From: Thelonectria olida | Lineage: Eukaryota > Ascomycota > Sordariomycetes > Hypocreales > Nectriaceae | Length of the DNA: 64,000 bases | NCBI GenBank assembly: GCA_020736575.1 | Contig: JAGPYM010000013.1 | Coordinates: 558,001-622,000, forward strand | Direction of reading: 5' to 3' | In this document: piece by piece, positions 12,553-22,032 of the stretch | How the letters are laid out: each line of letters begins with the position of its first letter | How positions within the stretch are numbered: the stretch's first letter is position 1 | Notes under the pieces: generated by a model | What the model was told of the DNA's origin: nothing | The model's input: only the letters and a program-made list of their open reading frames with translations | Databases searched by the model: none | Program-made: the position numbers and the translations under genes

Positions 12553-14235
12553 ATGGATCGCCTGCCCCAGGAAATCTACAACGAAATCGGTGCTTACTTT
12601 GCAGATTCAGACGAGAATCCGAGATATGTGCTCTCGTCACCGCTAGCCGTCGAGCGGCCCGTCCTTGCCACAATCTCCCGTCCGTGGCAGCGGGCTTTCG
12701 AAAAACAGACCTTCCGGAAGCTTCGTCTGAGGAGCACCGACCTCGACAAGTTCGAGAAGGTCGTCACTGGCAACCGACGCCGCTTCCTCAGCAGCATCCG
12801 GTTCGTCATCATCCTCCCCGCCCATCCTGCCGAGTCTCGTGGCCGCTTCGAGCGAGAGGTAGACCGAAAGGCCAACGACCAGGCCTTCACCACCGCCGTC
12901 AAGCGCCTGTTCGCCATCCTCAAGTCCTGGGATGACGGAAGGCCCAATGGCGACAGCAGATACTCCATTTCACTCGAGATTGAGTCCGTCTATTCTCCCA
13001 CGGACGACTTTGACAATGACTGCAGAGGGGCACCTCGACGCATCGAAAGACTCGAAGCCGTCGAGGCTGGAAACGACGACGACGCCCGCCGTCGTGACTT
13101 ACAAGACCGTCGATTCCAGTATTCCTACATCCGCCTGCAGGAGCCCGACGAGCTGTCCGTCGTGCCAGCCATCACCGGATTCGAGACAAACGTCATGAAA
13201 CGGACGCTTGCCCATCGAACCGCCGTGGACATTGCCGCCAAGCTGCCCAACCTGCGCAGCGGGAACTGGTTCATGGACGATACCGAACTGCGGTATCCGG
13301 CGCTGCGCCGTGATGGCCGGCATCAACTAGCCGAGGTTGCCCGGGCCGTGCTCCCAACTGCGGCGGCGCTGCAGACGCTCCACGTCTGCATGAGCCAGGA
13401 CTTGCTTTGGAACCATGCGTGGGTTCCGGCCGATTTGACCGTCGCAGGCGAAACATCTGATTGTCTCGGCCGTGCCATCCGCGAAGGCACGGCCGACCTT
13501 GAGCGACTTAAAAGCCTCACGGTCACGGGATGCTTAGACGAGTCCCTGATGTGGCCGAAGCCAGGCCCGAGCCTGGAGGTGCCATTCTTTTGGCAGAGGC
13601 TGGAACGCCTCGATATCCAGTTTACAATGACGACGCCGTCCGGAGGGTGGTACTTCCGGGCGCGCCGACCCGGAGACGACGTCGACCCGCCGATTCCTGC
13701 ACGTCCGCTGAACCTCATGCCGCCCGGACACGGGCACAGCGATGAGGAGGACGCTGCGGCGGCGTTGCGATACTCGGACTCGGAGAATCAGAGGCTCTCT
13801 GGCGCATCCATGTGTCTGTTTCGCTGGGTGCCCGACGATGAGAAGATTAATCCCCTCATCGAAGCCTTTGCCCGAGTTTGCGCACAGATGCCTCGCCTGA
13901 AGGTAGCATCGCTCATGACCATGATCCACGTCTCGCTGGAGATTGGGTTGGCCCGACAGGTGCCAACCCGCTCCCCTTGGGGCATATGGTACGCTGCGCC
14001 GGACGAGTCGTTCCCGCAGCAGTTCCAGCTTGACCCTGCATACCGCGACGACGCCAAGAAGCGCAGAGTGCTCTGGGACGTCAAGGATTGGCGGCCCAAC
14101 CCAGAGCTGAGAAGCATCATGCGCTCGATTGGACGAGAGAGACACGGAGACGACCTTGCCGACAAGCATGTCGATTTCTGGGCTGCGGTCATGAAACCCC
14201 GCGAGCTGGCTCGGTTCAGGTGTTCATACTGGTAG
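12553..14235 (+). CDS. F-box-like fungal protein of unknown function
   Basis: Single-exon gene for a 560-residue protein. The N-terminus (MDRLPQEIYNEIGAYF, residues 1-16) resembles the degenerate F-box helix of a large family of ascomycete hypothetical proteins. It is followed by the family's conserved stretch around RPVLATISRPWQRAFE (about residues 36-51) and a region rich in 'FRKLRL' and 'NRRRFLSSIRF' motifs (about 55-85). The rest carries leucine-spaced segments that may form an irregular repeat domain. F-box proteins usually link substrates to SCF ubiquitin ligases, but many members of this family lack a clear Skp1-binding site, so that role is inference. Codons are strongly C/G-ending and the ATG has A at -3 (aacaATGG). 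It stands alone, with more than 12 kb of gene-free DNA upstream and a non-coding region downstream. I see no introns. Confidence 0.8.
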   Translation: MDRLPQEIYNEIGAYFADSDENPRYVLSSPLAVERPVLATISRPWQRAFEKQTFRKLRLRSTDLDKFEKVVTGNRRRFLSSIRFVIILPAHPAESRGRFEREVDRKANDQAFTTAVKRLFAILKSWDDGRPNGDSRYSISLEIESVYSPTDDFDNDCRGAPRRIERLEAVEAGNDDDARRRDLQDRRFQYSYIRLQEPDELSVVPAITGFETNVMKRTLAHRTAVDIAAKLPNLRSGNWFMDDTELRYPALRRDGRHQLAEVARAVLPTAAALQTLHVCMSQDLLWNHAWVPADLTVAGETSDCLGRAIREGTADLERLKSLTVTGCLDESLMWPKPGPSLEVPFFWQRLERLDIQFTMTTPSGGWYFRARRPGDDVDPPIPARPLNLMPPGHGHSDEEDAAAALRYSDSENQRLSGASMCLFRWVPDDEKINPLIEAFARVCAQMPRLKVASLMTMIHVSLEIGLARQVPTRSPWGIWYAAPDESFPQQFQLDPAYRDDAKKRRVLWDVKDWRPNPELRSIMRSIGRERHGDDLADKHVDFWAAVMKPRELARFRCSYW

Positions 14236-14666
14236 ATCAGATATGATGATGGTGGTGGTATAGAGGAATCTCATTTACTGGAAATGTGTGAGAGGGAGGG
14301 AGTTGTTGTATGAGAAATTTGGGTAAAACTGGACAGGGCCACGGGAAAGGTTGAACTTTATGCATAGCTGAGCGTGCATAGTCTTGACTTTTTTCTGGGA
14401 TTTTTGGGTCATGGATGGCTTGTTGGACATGAGGAATGATGACTCTTTGGAATTTTTCTTTTCGTTTGTTTTGTTTCGGCATAGGCACAGGCATAGGCAT
14501 TGGCAAAGGATCTCCGGATGACTTGACGGCATCATGGGGGCATGGGAACTTGGAAGGAACAGGGCATATGGTAGCGTGACGAACCTCATTTTGGATAGTG
14601 AACAGGCATCTCATCTTCTTTTTAACATGGGTTCTCGCAGAGTGACGACATGGTTGTGTCAAAACG

Positions 14667-15236
14667 TCATCTAGAACTGCTCTGAGCGGTTTTAGCGAAA
14701 GCATATTTCTTCTCCTGGAGCTGGGGTTTCCGCTCGGGGGCCATGATCTGGATCGCCGCGGGGAACACGTTCCGTTGATGGTGGCGCCAGAGTTGCTGAC
14801 TGACCAGACTGACGGGACGGCGGAGGGTCTGGATGAAGTGATTCTCAGGACCTTTTCCATCGGGTGCACTGACTGGACCGTAGTTGAGGAAGGGATGGAG
14901 GCCAACCAGTTGATTGGGAGTGTGGGAGGATGCTCGGCGTGTTGAGAGCTCACACCCCCCTCCTCCTCGACTGAAGCGCAGGACCAAAGCGCAGAGCTGT
15001 CCATATTAGATCTAACCAGACTACCGGTAACTACTACGAACGGGCTGTTTAGCCTCCTATCTCGCATTGTATGCTGCCAATTAGCACAAGTTGTCGAATC
15101 ACCATGGGAGAAACGAGGCCAAGGCAGCCCTCAGTAGCATTGCGCCAGTGCGGTGCTGTCACGCTCCCATCAAGATCCGGGGGCAATCGTCCAAGTTTCG
15201 AGGCAAAGACCTCTTCAGGGATTCCAAAGGATAGCA
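14667..15236 (-). pseudogene. Possible gene remnant or unmodelled short gene
   Basis: Two minus-strand open stretches look protein-like and use many C-ending codons. One, at about 15236-15049, contains PEEVFASKLGRLPPDLDG and PHWRNATEGCLGLVSP. The other, about 14940-14667, contains HPFLNYGPVSAPDGKG, ENHFIQTLRRPVSLVSQ and RNVFPAAIQIMAPERKP and stops at 14667. They are in different frames, neither begins with a suitable ATG, and no convincing donor/acceptor pair joins them. I do not recognise the family. It may be a decayed gene, the 3' end of a spliced gene starting further right, or chance. Low confidence. Confidence 0.22.
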
Positions 15237-16787
15237 AGCCCTACATGGCATTGGAATGCAGGGGCCTACAGGTAATACTGATGCCTCGGTGAACTACATG
15301 TTCTCGATGAAGCAGACTGAGCAACAGGGTAGTTGTTTGCCTGCTTCACTGACATCACTTTTTGACGGCATATGATGGTTCGATTCGATGCTGCAATAAC
15401 TTCAACTTGCGATTTTCAGCCTGTTATATACCCGTTTCTGAAGCACATTTGTGCCTCTTCGTCAATCTCGGATTCCTTGTTGGCCGTATTCAGACTCTTG
15501 ATCCTAGCAGTAAGTCTTTATTGTTGCATTAAGCGACCTGGCGAAGCACAAGGAGGATTTAGGGTAGGACATGGAGGAACATGGACGACTTGGAAACAAA
15601 CCATATACAAAGTGAAAGCCCTCTTGATATCATCCATAGCTAGAGTCGGAGCGTTAGAACTAGCGCGATTCTTTGCCGTAGAGATGTTGAGGGACGAATC
15701 ACGCCGCATCGCCAGATCTTGGATGGAGAGCCGCGTCGGTGCCTCAACATCCAGTGTAGATGCTCGCAGTAAAACCCCGTATATCTACTGGCGAGATATG
15801 AGTTTAGCAGAGACAGTTTGGGGGTCAGATGAGCGAAACTGGGCTTGAGTGCGATCGAAGCTGATAAGTAGGGTTTTATGATCTGGACACAGTCTTCCGT
15901 GGATGTGTTCCGCTTGACTCGATCGCTTGGCTAATGTCCATTACCGGGTACGATTGACTCGACCAAGCTGAATGACCTTTGTCCACTTCAATTCATTGCC
16001 AGGAGGCCTAGGCTTTGCTGTTGGTATTTGGTGAGACGTACGAAGTCGTTAGATCCGATCGTGATGATAGATGAAGAAGACGTTGGACATCAAACTTAGC
16101 TCAGCCGAGTTTGTGACACAACAATCAAGCCCGTATTGTCTCTCTCTTCAGAGATTTTTGATTCGTATTTGACATGGGAAGCTTCATCTTGAGCCAGAAT
16201 TCGGGTTGATAGAAACAGGGCCTTGGGAGACGCGGCTTCGAGACAAGGTACGGGCCGAGTGATGGTTATCGGTGCAGCAAACGCGGGACGACAAGACGAG
16301 AGTAAGACCGTTTTGTAATCCAAGGACTTGAAGAGAGCACAAGTCCCCCAAGTGTCTCCAAGCCTCATCACAATCAGTCAATCTCCTCCGCCCAGACGGT
16401 CTGTAACGTGGCCGTGCTTGACCATCGCCTTGGTATACGCAGAACATCTCACCGGACTTGGCACATCACTTGGTAGAGAGTCTGTGTTGCCGTATTACAG
16501 ACAATCTGCACCACAGGGCTATTCCAAGACTCTGCTTCACTGTCGCCACTTGGCCTTGTGCAGGTGAGTCGCCAAGCCGGGACAGTTTGAGGATGAGATG
16601 GCGCAGAGCAGAGGAGGTTTGAAATGAGGATGAGACAGACATGTGACCCAACTCAGGATCGGCATCTTGAGAATCCGGCCGGGATTATATTGATTGTTGT
16701 TTGGGTTGTGTTGGAAGAACTAACTCACTCACTTGGTGCCTTACGTGAGCTGAGGTTCTCCCCATCTAACCTTCCACAATACAGCCT

Positions 16788-16820
16788 GGCAGGTACCTCG
16801 CCCATGTACCGGTACCTGCC
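16788..16820. repeat. Inverted repeat upstream of the copper transporter
   Basis: GGCAGGTACC (16788-16797) and its exact reverse complement GGTACCTGCC (16811-16820) are separated by 13 bases, about 330 bases before the Ctr start codon. It could be a palindromic protein-binding site or form a hairpin. GGTACC-rich motifs are common in promoters of these fungi, so any function is inference. Confidence 0.6.
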
Positions 16821-17152
16821 CCTCGTTCCCCTCGATGCCCCAACTCGGCCTTCACAATCCCGCGATACAAAACAGCAATCAAAAGGGAACGAGCAGCGCA
16901 TGAGCGCAATCCTTAAAATATATTCAATTCGAAGCCGAGTTGAAGACGCCGACTAAAAACAAAAACCCCGAGGTTCCCAACGTGAACAAGCAAAAGTGCC
17001 TCTGCCATTTCAGCCTTCAACGACAGTCCAGTGGTACCACCGTGGAACGGGAATAATCACGACTTCACCCAACACAAACGACAACCCATCGTTGAAAACA
17101 ACTTGACCTTCAACCCCTCACCCAATCCTCACAACAAGACCTCTCTCCCAAA

Positions 17153-17787
17153 ATGACCTTCTCACCCCGCCATGACATGTCCGATATGGACTCTCACTCC
17201 GACTCCAGCTCCAGCTCCAGCTCCATCATGAACATGGTCTTCCAAACCGAGACGGCCACGCCTCTCTACTCGTCCGCCTGGACGCCTTCGAACGCCGGCG
17301 CCTACGCGGGCACCTGCATCTTCCTCGTCATTCTCACCATCATCGGCCGCCTACTGCTCGCCTACAAGGCCGTCCAAGAAGCCCGCTGGCTGGACCAGGA
17401 AGCCCGGCGCCGCTACGTTGCCGTCAACGGCAAGCTGCCCCTCGCAGAGCGCATCTCGAACGACTCCGACGCCAGCCAGATGACGCTGTCAGCCAACGGC
17501 GTCGAGGAGAAGGTCGTGGTCGTGGAACGGAAGCGCGCTACGACGAGGCCATGGCGATTCAGCGTTGATCCTGTGCGTGCCGTCCTCGACACCGTAATTG
17601 TGGGAATTGGATATCTCCTGTAAGTTCCATTCATCGTATGTCTCTTCTGCAACTGGGCTGACACGGGCATCTGGGCAGCATGTTGGCAGTCATGACCATG
17701 AATGTCGGCTATTTCATGTCGGTGCTCGCTGGTGTCTTTATCGGGAGCCTCGCCGTCGGCCGATACATGCAGAACATCGAGCATTAG
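17153..17787 (+). CDS. Ctr-family copper transporter
   Basis: Two exons (17153-17619 and 17679-17787; intron 59 bp, GTAAGT...CAG) give a 191-residue membrane protein of the Ctr copper transporter family, which moves Cu(I) across the plasma or vacuolar membrane as a trimer. The N-terminus has Met and His residues and a run of seven serines (about residues 18-24) encoded by repeated AGCTCC-type codons. A first membrane segment lies at about 44-65 (TCIFLVILTIIGRLLLAY). A hydrophilic loop follows, then two closely packed segments carrying the family hallmark MxxxM (Met157-Met161) and a GxxxG pair (Gly174-Gly178). The intron falls just before the MxxxM helix, and only splicing restores this helix. 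The short length and few Met clusters fit the Ctr2/Ctr3 type, so a vacuolar location is possible. The ATG at 17153 sits in an AC-rich leader (caaaATGacc). Confidence 0.9.
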
Positions 17788-18834
17788 AGCCAGACAACCC
17801 ATCTCGACGTTTTTGTTTTGTTTCGGGCTTCGCGAGGCGTACAGGGCTACGGTTAGAGCTACATTCATCAGGCGTTTGGGTGGAAGGATTCGAGACGAAG
17901 TATTGCCATCATTTAGACTACAAGTCGATCACAAAAGATAATATCATCCTCCAGTGCGAATCAATCCCAACAGCCTCGCGAGTTGAGCGTTCCGTGACTA
18001 CAGTCATGAAGTAGGTACCTTCGGTATCGGTACTTCTCACAGAGCAGAGGCGGAGACAAAACCTTCTCAAACTTGCTCACCACCACGGCGGCTTAAGCCT
18101 TATGCGGGCTTAGCTTGACTCGCAGTCCACGTCAACCGATACCGGAAACCCGGGAGCCGAGCGCTCGAGTGAGCACCATGGAAAAACGGTCTGCAGTGCC
18201 GTTTGTTAGTTACTAGAGTTGCAGAGCCTCGTTCTACCAAGGTTGTGTCTATCATGCGAAGTGCATTCGTCAACCATACAACTAATGGCACAAATCATGA
18301 TCTGACCCTTTCTTCTAATTATTATATCATCCTACATGCACTCTACACTCAGCCCCTGGCTATAGTTCGAACCCAAAGGCAGCCCACACTATCCATCTAT
18401 CGTAACCCCCAGTTTGCATCACCACCACGCCCGACTCTCACCATCACACATCCTCACTCTCCATTTAACCTCTCATCCCAAATCCTCCTCATCCCCAAGC
18501 ACCCCTTTTCTCTTCCCCCCCCCTCCCCTTCCATCTGTTCTTCTCGCTCACACCTCACACCATCCTCCCCCCACCAAAAACAGTAATCACCAAACAAGGA
18601 AAAGCTCTCCATCATCCTCTTTACCTCTTCCGTTGCACCAAAACCACCAAACCCCTTCCGTCCACGTCATCCCCAAGCCCATAAAAAATTATAAACAAAA
18701 ATCACATCACTCCCCATTTAATCCCATTTAAATCCCAGCCCAAACGCATAAACCGCCTCCTTCCAATCACCTTTGTCTTGACGCCCGAATCCGGTAAGTT
18801 GAAAACGCGCGAGGATCCCTTCCGGACCGCCACC
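17788..18834. other. Intergenic region with CT/CA-rich leader-like tract
   Basis: No gene is visible in the first half. From about 18400 to 18770 the plus strand is very rich in C, T and A, resembling a fungal promoter plus 5' leader. A strong donor-like GTAAGT sits at 18794, suggesting that a plus-strand transcript with a leader intron may begin here. Confidence 0.45.
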
Positions 18835-19656
18835 ATGCCACTACCCGATTTCAAGTTCCCCTCCCCCGCCTTTTACGAAAATGTTCAAGCTTCTCGGGCA
18901 TTTCCTTTTTCTCACGAACCATCGCTAAGATCGAGATGCATTGATGAGTTCCCAGCTCATTACCTTATTAGGAAGGCGTGTCACTTACACGGCGTTTCGG
19001 CTAAGAATCTCTATAAACAAAACCTCGGTGGGAACTGTAAATAGTACAAATACTCCGTACTTCGTAGTCACTTTATATCCGGCCATTGCTTTTTGAACAA
19101 GGAAATTTTCTTCTTCATAACTAAGAAGTTTGTGATATCATACACCCTTCCTCCTCCCATCCCCTCCAACATACAATACTTAACAAGATTGCTGCGTGCA
19201 ACTCTGAGCGCGTGAGAGAAACAAGTGCTCAAGCTCCAGGGACGATTCAAATATCAGATCCTGCAGGGGTTCAAAGGGGAAATTTCCGTCGTCTCTTGGC
19301 CCATGATGATTCGTCAAGTCCACTTCCCATCCATGATACAGTCATACCTGCGTTTGCCTCCGATCCTATCCCACCACAAAACCCTTTGAGAGTAAATCCA
19401 CCACCTAGACATGCCTTCCCAGCACAGCTCATGCCCAGTCCCGAAGACCTTGCGCGGATGCTCCAGAACGAGAAACATGTTGACCATGACCTTAGTACTA
19501 GAGAAAGGTAGAGAGAACACGCAAGGCTTGCCCAAGATACCGGGTCCAAAACGTAGGTTCTTCCGATTAGCCCGTTCAAAGAAACTGGCAAATACAGTCG
19601 AACGGGACGTGAAGGCGAATGGACCGCAGCGTTTTCTAGCAAGGAGAGCTGGCTAA
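18835..19656 (+). CDS. Possible unrecognised spliced gene
   Basis: An ATG in a near-ideal context (gccaccATGcc) at 18835 follows a CT/CA-rich leader-like tract. One model that keeps frame throughout uses exons 18835-19036, 19240-19507 and 19557-19656 and gives 189 residues. Its introns are 203 bp (GTAAAT...CAG) and 49 bp (GTAGAG...TAG). The second exon encodes a proline-rich segment ending in PSPEDLARMLQNEKHVDHD. The third encodes a basic C-terminus with RFFRLARSKKLANTVERD. I do not recognise the family. The first intron is long for this genome and its AG is not the first available, so the 5' part may be wrong. The stop lies 133 bases from the convergent MCM1 stop. Alternatives are a non-coding transcript or a decayed gene. 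Confidence 0.33.
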
Positions 19657-19788
19657 GCCAATATTATAGCAACTCATCAGACCTGTTTTCAAGGCCTAGG
19701 GCCAGGTCATACCGAGGGAAAGAAAAAAAAGAAAACTGAAAGAAATAAAAGGAACAATGCCGGTGGCAAATGAACGCCACATCAACGC

Positions 19789-20920
19789 CTAATCACCAGG
19801 ACCTCGCAAATCACAGCCATGTCCAGTGGGACGCCCAAGGCCAAGAGGCGGCTCTGGACAGAGCACTGAGCGCCGGGTATCAGAGACCAAAGGGCTGCCT
19901 TTAGCCTTGTGCGTCTTTTCACGATTGGTGGTGGCTGTTTGGAGGCATGCCCGGTTGAGGGGGATACCAGAGCCGTAGCCCTGATTCCGTTGTTGTACGT
20001 AGCTCTGATATGCAAGAGCCTGTTGGGCATCCATGGGCATGTTAGGCATGTAGTTGCCAGGCATGTGAGGCTGCTGGGGGATACCAGGTCGATTGCCCTG
20101 AGGGATGTGCTGGTTGGGTGCCTCCTCGGGGGATTCAACCTGGTCACCACCATCAACGCCGTTTTCGTTGCCGGGAGTAGGTTCGGGCGCGTTCAGACAA
20201 GCCTGGAGAGGGGAAACGCGTTAGTATTATGTAGGCTAGGACGGGCAAGACGCGTTTGGGCAACGCAAGGCATCTTGCGCATCCACAAATAGGGCACTGC
20301 GTACCTGAATCAAGTTCTTGCCTTCCGCCTTGGTGACAAGAGGTTGTAATTTAGGCGTCGTGAACGTGTAAACCAGGCCAGTTTCGGAGACGACCAAGAG
20401 AAGAACCTGGGTGCCTGTAAGGACAGAGAGTTCGTATGCCTGTATCAATGGGTGCAATGGTTAGCACTGACACTTGGGATGAATATTTTTGCTCTTTTCG
20501 CGAGCAGAGTACAGAAGGATATTCCGTCCGACGCGACACGGCCGGTACACAAGCCCGTGAGGCGCGCGACGACGGATGGGGAATGCAGGAGGATTGCTGG
20601 GGACAGAGTTTGTGATGATTTGGACTGTCGACAGCTATGATGCTATCGCGAGATGGAGTGGAACGAACCTTCTTCATAATGCCAGCTTTACGCTTCGAAA
20701 ATGTAATGTGTCTTCGAGATTTGTCGCTGATGAACTTGATTTCAATCTTCCGACGTTCGCGGCTGCCCTTCTCATCATCGTCATCTTCGTCGTCTGCGGC
20801 CGATGGGCGCTGGCGCTTTACGCCGCGGGATTCCTGGACGGCGGTGCCATTGCCGACGGCGTGAGCATCGTCGAGCTCGGTAGGAGAGGTCTGGTCGTGC
20901 TGATCTGTGATGTCTGCCAT
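19789..20920 (-). CDS. MCM1: MADS-box transcription factor Mcm1
   Basis: Three exons (20920-20669, 20439-20305, 20202-19789) give 266 residues. Mcm1 is an SRF-type MADS-box factor that binds CC(A/T)6GG-like sites with partner proteins and controls mating, cell-cycle and developmental genes in the nucleus. The N-terminus is acidic (DDEDDDDEKG, about 42-52). The MADS domain spans about 54-112, with RRKIEIKFISDKSRRHITFSKRK followed after the first intron by AYELSVLTGTQVLLLVVSE, the SRF-type form. The third exon carries the fungal Mcm1 tail with NQHIPQGNRPG and MPGNYMPNMPMDAQQALAYQ. After about residue 205 the tail is less typical of the Gln/Pro-rich family end, so a missed intron near the C-terminus is possible. 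Both introns are phase 0. The gene is preceded by a very long, CT-rich non-coding region. Confidence 0.94.
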
Positions 20921-21279
20921 TGCGAAATGGGATTTGGATTCAGAATCGTCTTGTATTACAGCAACCAAAGGATGTAAAAAGGTGGTGGAGATACTGCTTT
21001 GAGCGTGGTGCCGATGGATCTATACTGGATCTGGAGTGGGAGCGGAGAGAAGAGTGAGCTGCGGTGCGCTGCCTTTTTTGTCGCAGAAACCTGGTTGGGC
21101 GCGCTTTTGCTATATCGAGTCTGGTCGGGGTGCGGGCGTGGGTGGCGCGACGGAAGGAAGCGAGGCAAGGCAAAGGCAAGGCAAGGCAGGCGCCAGGCTT
21201 AAGCAGGTTGCTCTTATTGCTCTTGCACGGCTCTGCAAGCAAGTGGCATGCGAATGCAATTGTCGGGGCGCTTGTCTGA

Positions 21280-21435
21280 AAAGGGGGGAGGGGGTAATGG
21301 GGGATGGGGGGGGAAGCTGGGTAGACCGGGGCCCCTTGGAAGGCGCGAGGGCGAGCGAGGAGGGAGGAAGGAACGTGGAGCGGGGAGGGTCCTCTTTTTT
21401 TTTTTTTTCCCCTTCCCTCTTCCCCTCTCACTGCT
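21280..21435 (-). promoter_or_regulatory. Pyrimidine-rich tract upstream of MCM1
   Basis: On the minus strand most of this stretch is runs of C and T, interrupted by an A/G run opposite the T15 tract near 21392-21406. It lies about 360-515 bases before the MCM1 start. CT-rich runs of this type commonly mark transcription start regions of highly expressed or regulatory fungal genes. Assignment to MCM1 is inference from position. Confidence 0.4.
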
Positions 21436-21993
21436 TTCCTCGGGGGTAGGAAGGAGAGTCTAAGCCTGCTCGGGGAGCGGACGAGTAAGCAAGTAGGTAG
21501 AGCGACTGGGGAGAGCTGCTGGAGACGGGTGCAAAGCTTGCTTTGAGAGGCAGCAGGTGGGGGGGGAGCCCTGGTCTCCTCGTGCAGTGGGCGGCAGGCG
21601 GGTGGAATGGATGGGAAGGATGCAAGGTCCTGAGTCGCCCAATCAAAGACCGTGTTTCGCCTGTCTGTTGCTGAGTTGGGGAGTCAGCGGTGCTGCGCGA
21701 TTGCAGTGCGACTAGGATTACGCGTGGTGGGTAATTTAGGGGTGTATCGGCCGGTGTGTGGCTGCGGAGACGTGCGTGTGAATTTAGGGTGCCAATGAAT
21801 AGGCAATCTGGACGTTGATGTAATTGTGCTGAGCTGAGAAATCATGGTGTGTTAATGGGCTCAGTCGAGACAGGGAATCGAATAAACTTCTTGGACCGGG
21901 GGGATGCGGCGAGGTGGAAGAGAGCAAGTATGCGAAAACTACGAATATCGATTGTGACTGCAAACGGCGCTGTTGGCTGGTCCCTATGGAGGG

Positions 21994-22032
21994 TTGGTGG
22001 TGGTGGTGGCGGCGGCGGTGGTAGTGGTGGTG
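21994..22032. repeat. GGT/GGC trinucleotide repeat
   Basis: A run of about twelve GGT, GGC and AGT triplets on the plus strand, within the non-coding spacer between MCM1 and PLS1. Confidence 0.8.

Larger units (their letters stand above)
14236..17152. other. Intergenic region with a coding-like remnant
   Basis: Between the F-box-like gene and the copper transporter there is no complete gene I can model. Two coding-like stretches lie on the minus strand (14667-15236, listed separately). A 10-bp inverted repeat sits at 16788-16820. The last 200 bases before 17153 are AC-rich, as expected for a fungal 5' leader. Confidence 0.5.

Noticed and set aside
14237..15067. 276-codon minus-strand frame
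   Set aside because: Its start is not in a plausible context, it runs through simple sequence (poly-His from CAT repeats and MPMPMP), and it is out of frame with the coding-like remnant in the same region.
17140..17152. Alternative upstream start for the Ctr transporter
   Set aside because: The in-frame upstream sequence has no ATG, and the chosen start gives the expected family length.
18361..18400. tRNA-like GTTCGAAC motif
   Set aside because: The motif is not flanked by pairing T-stem arms, and no acceptor stem or A-box is found at the right distance.
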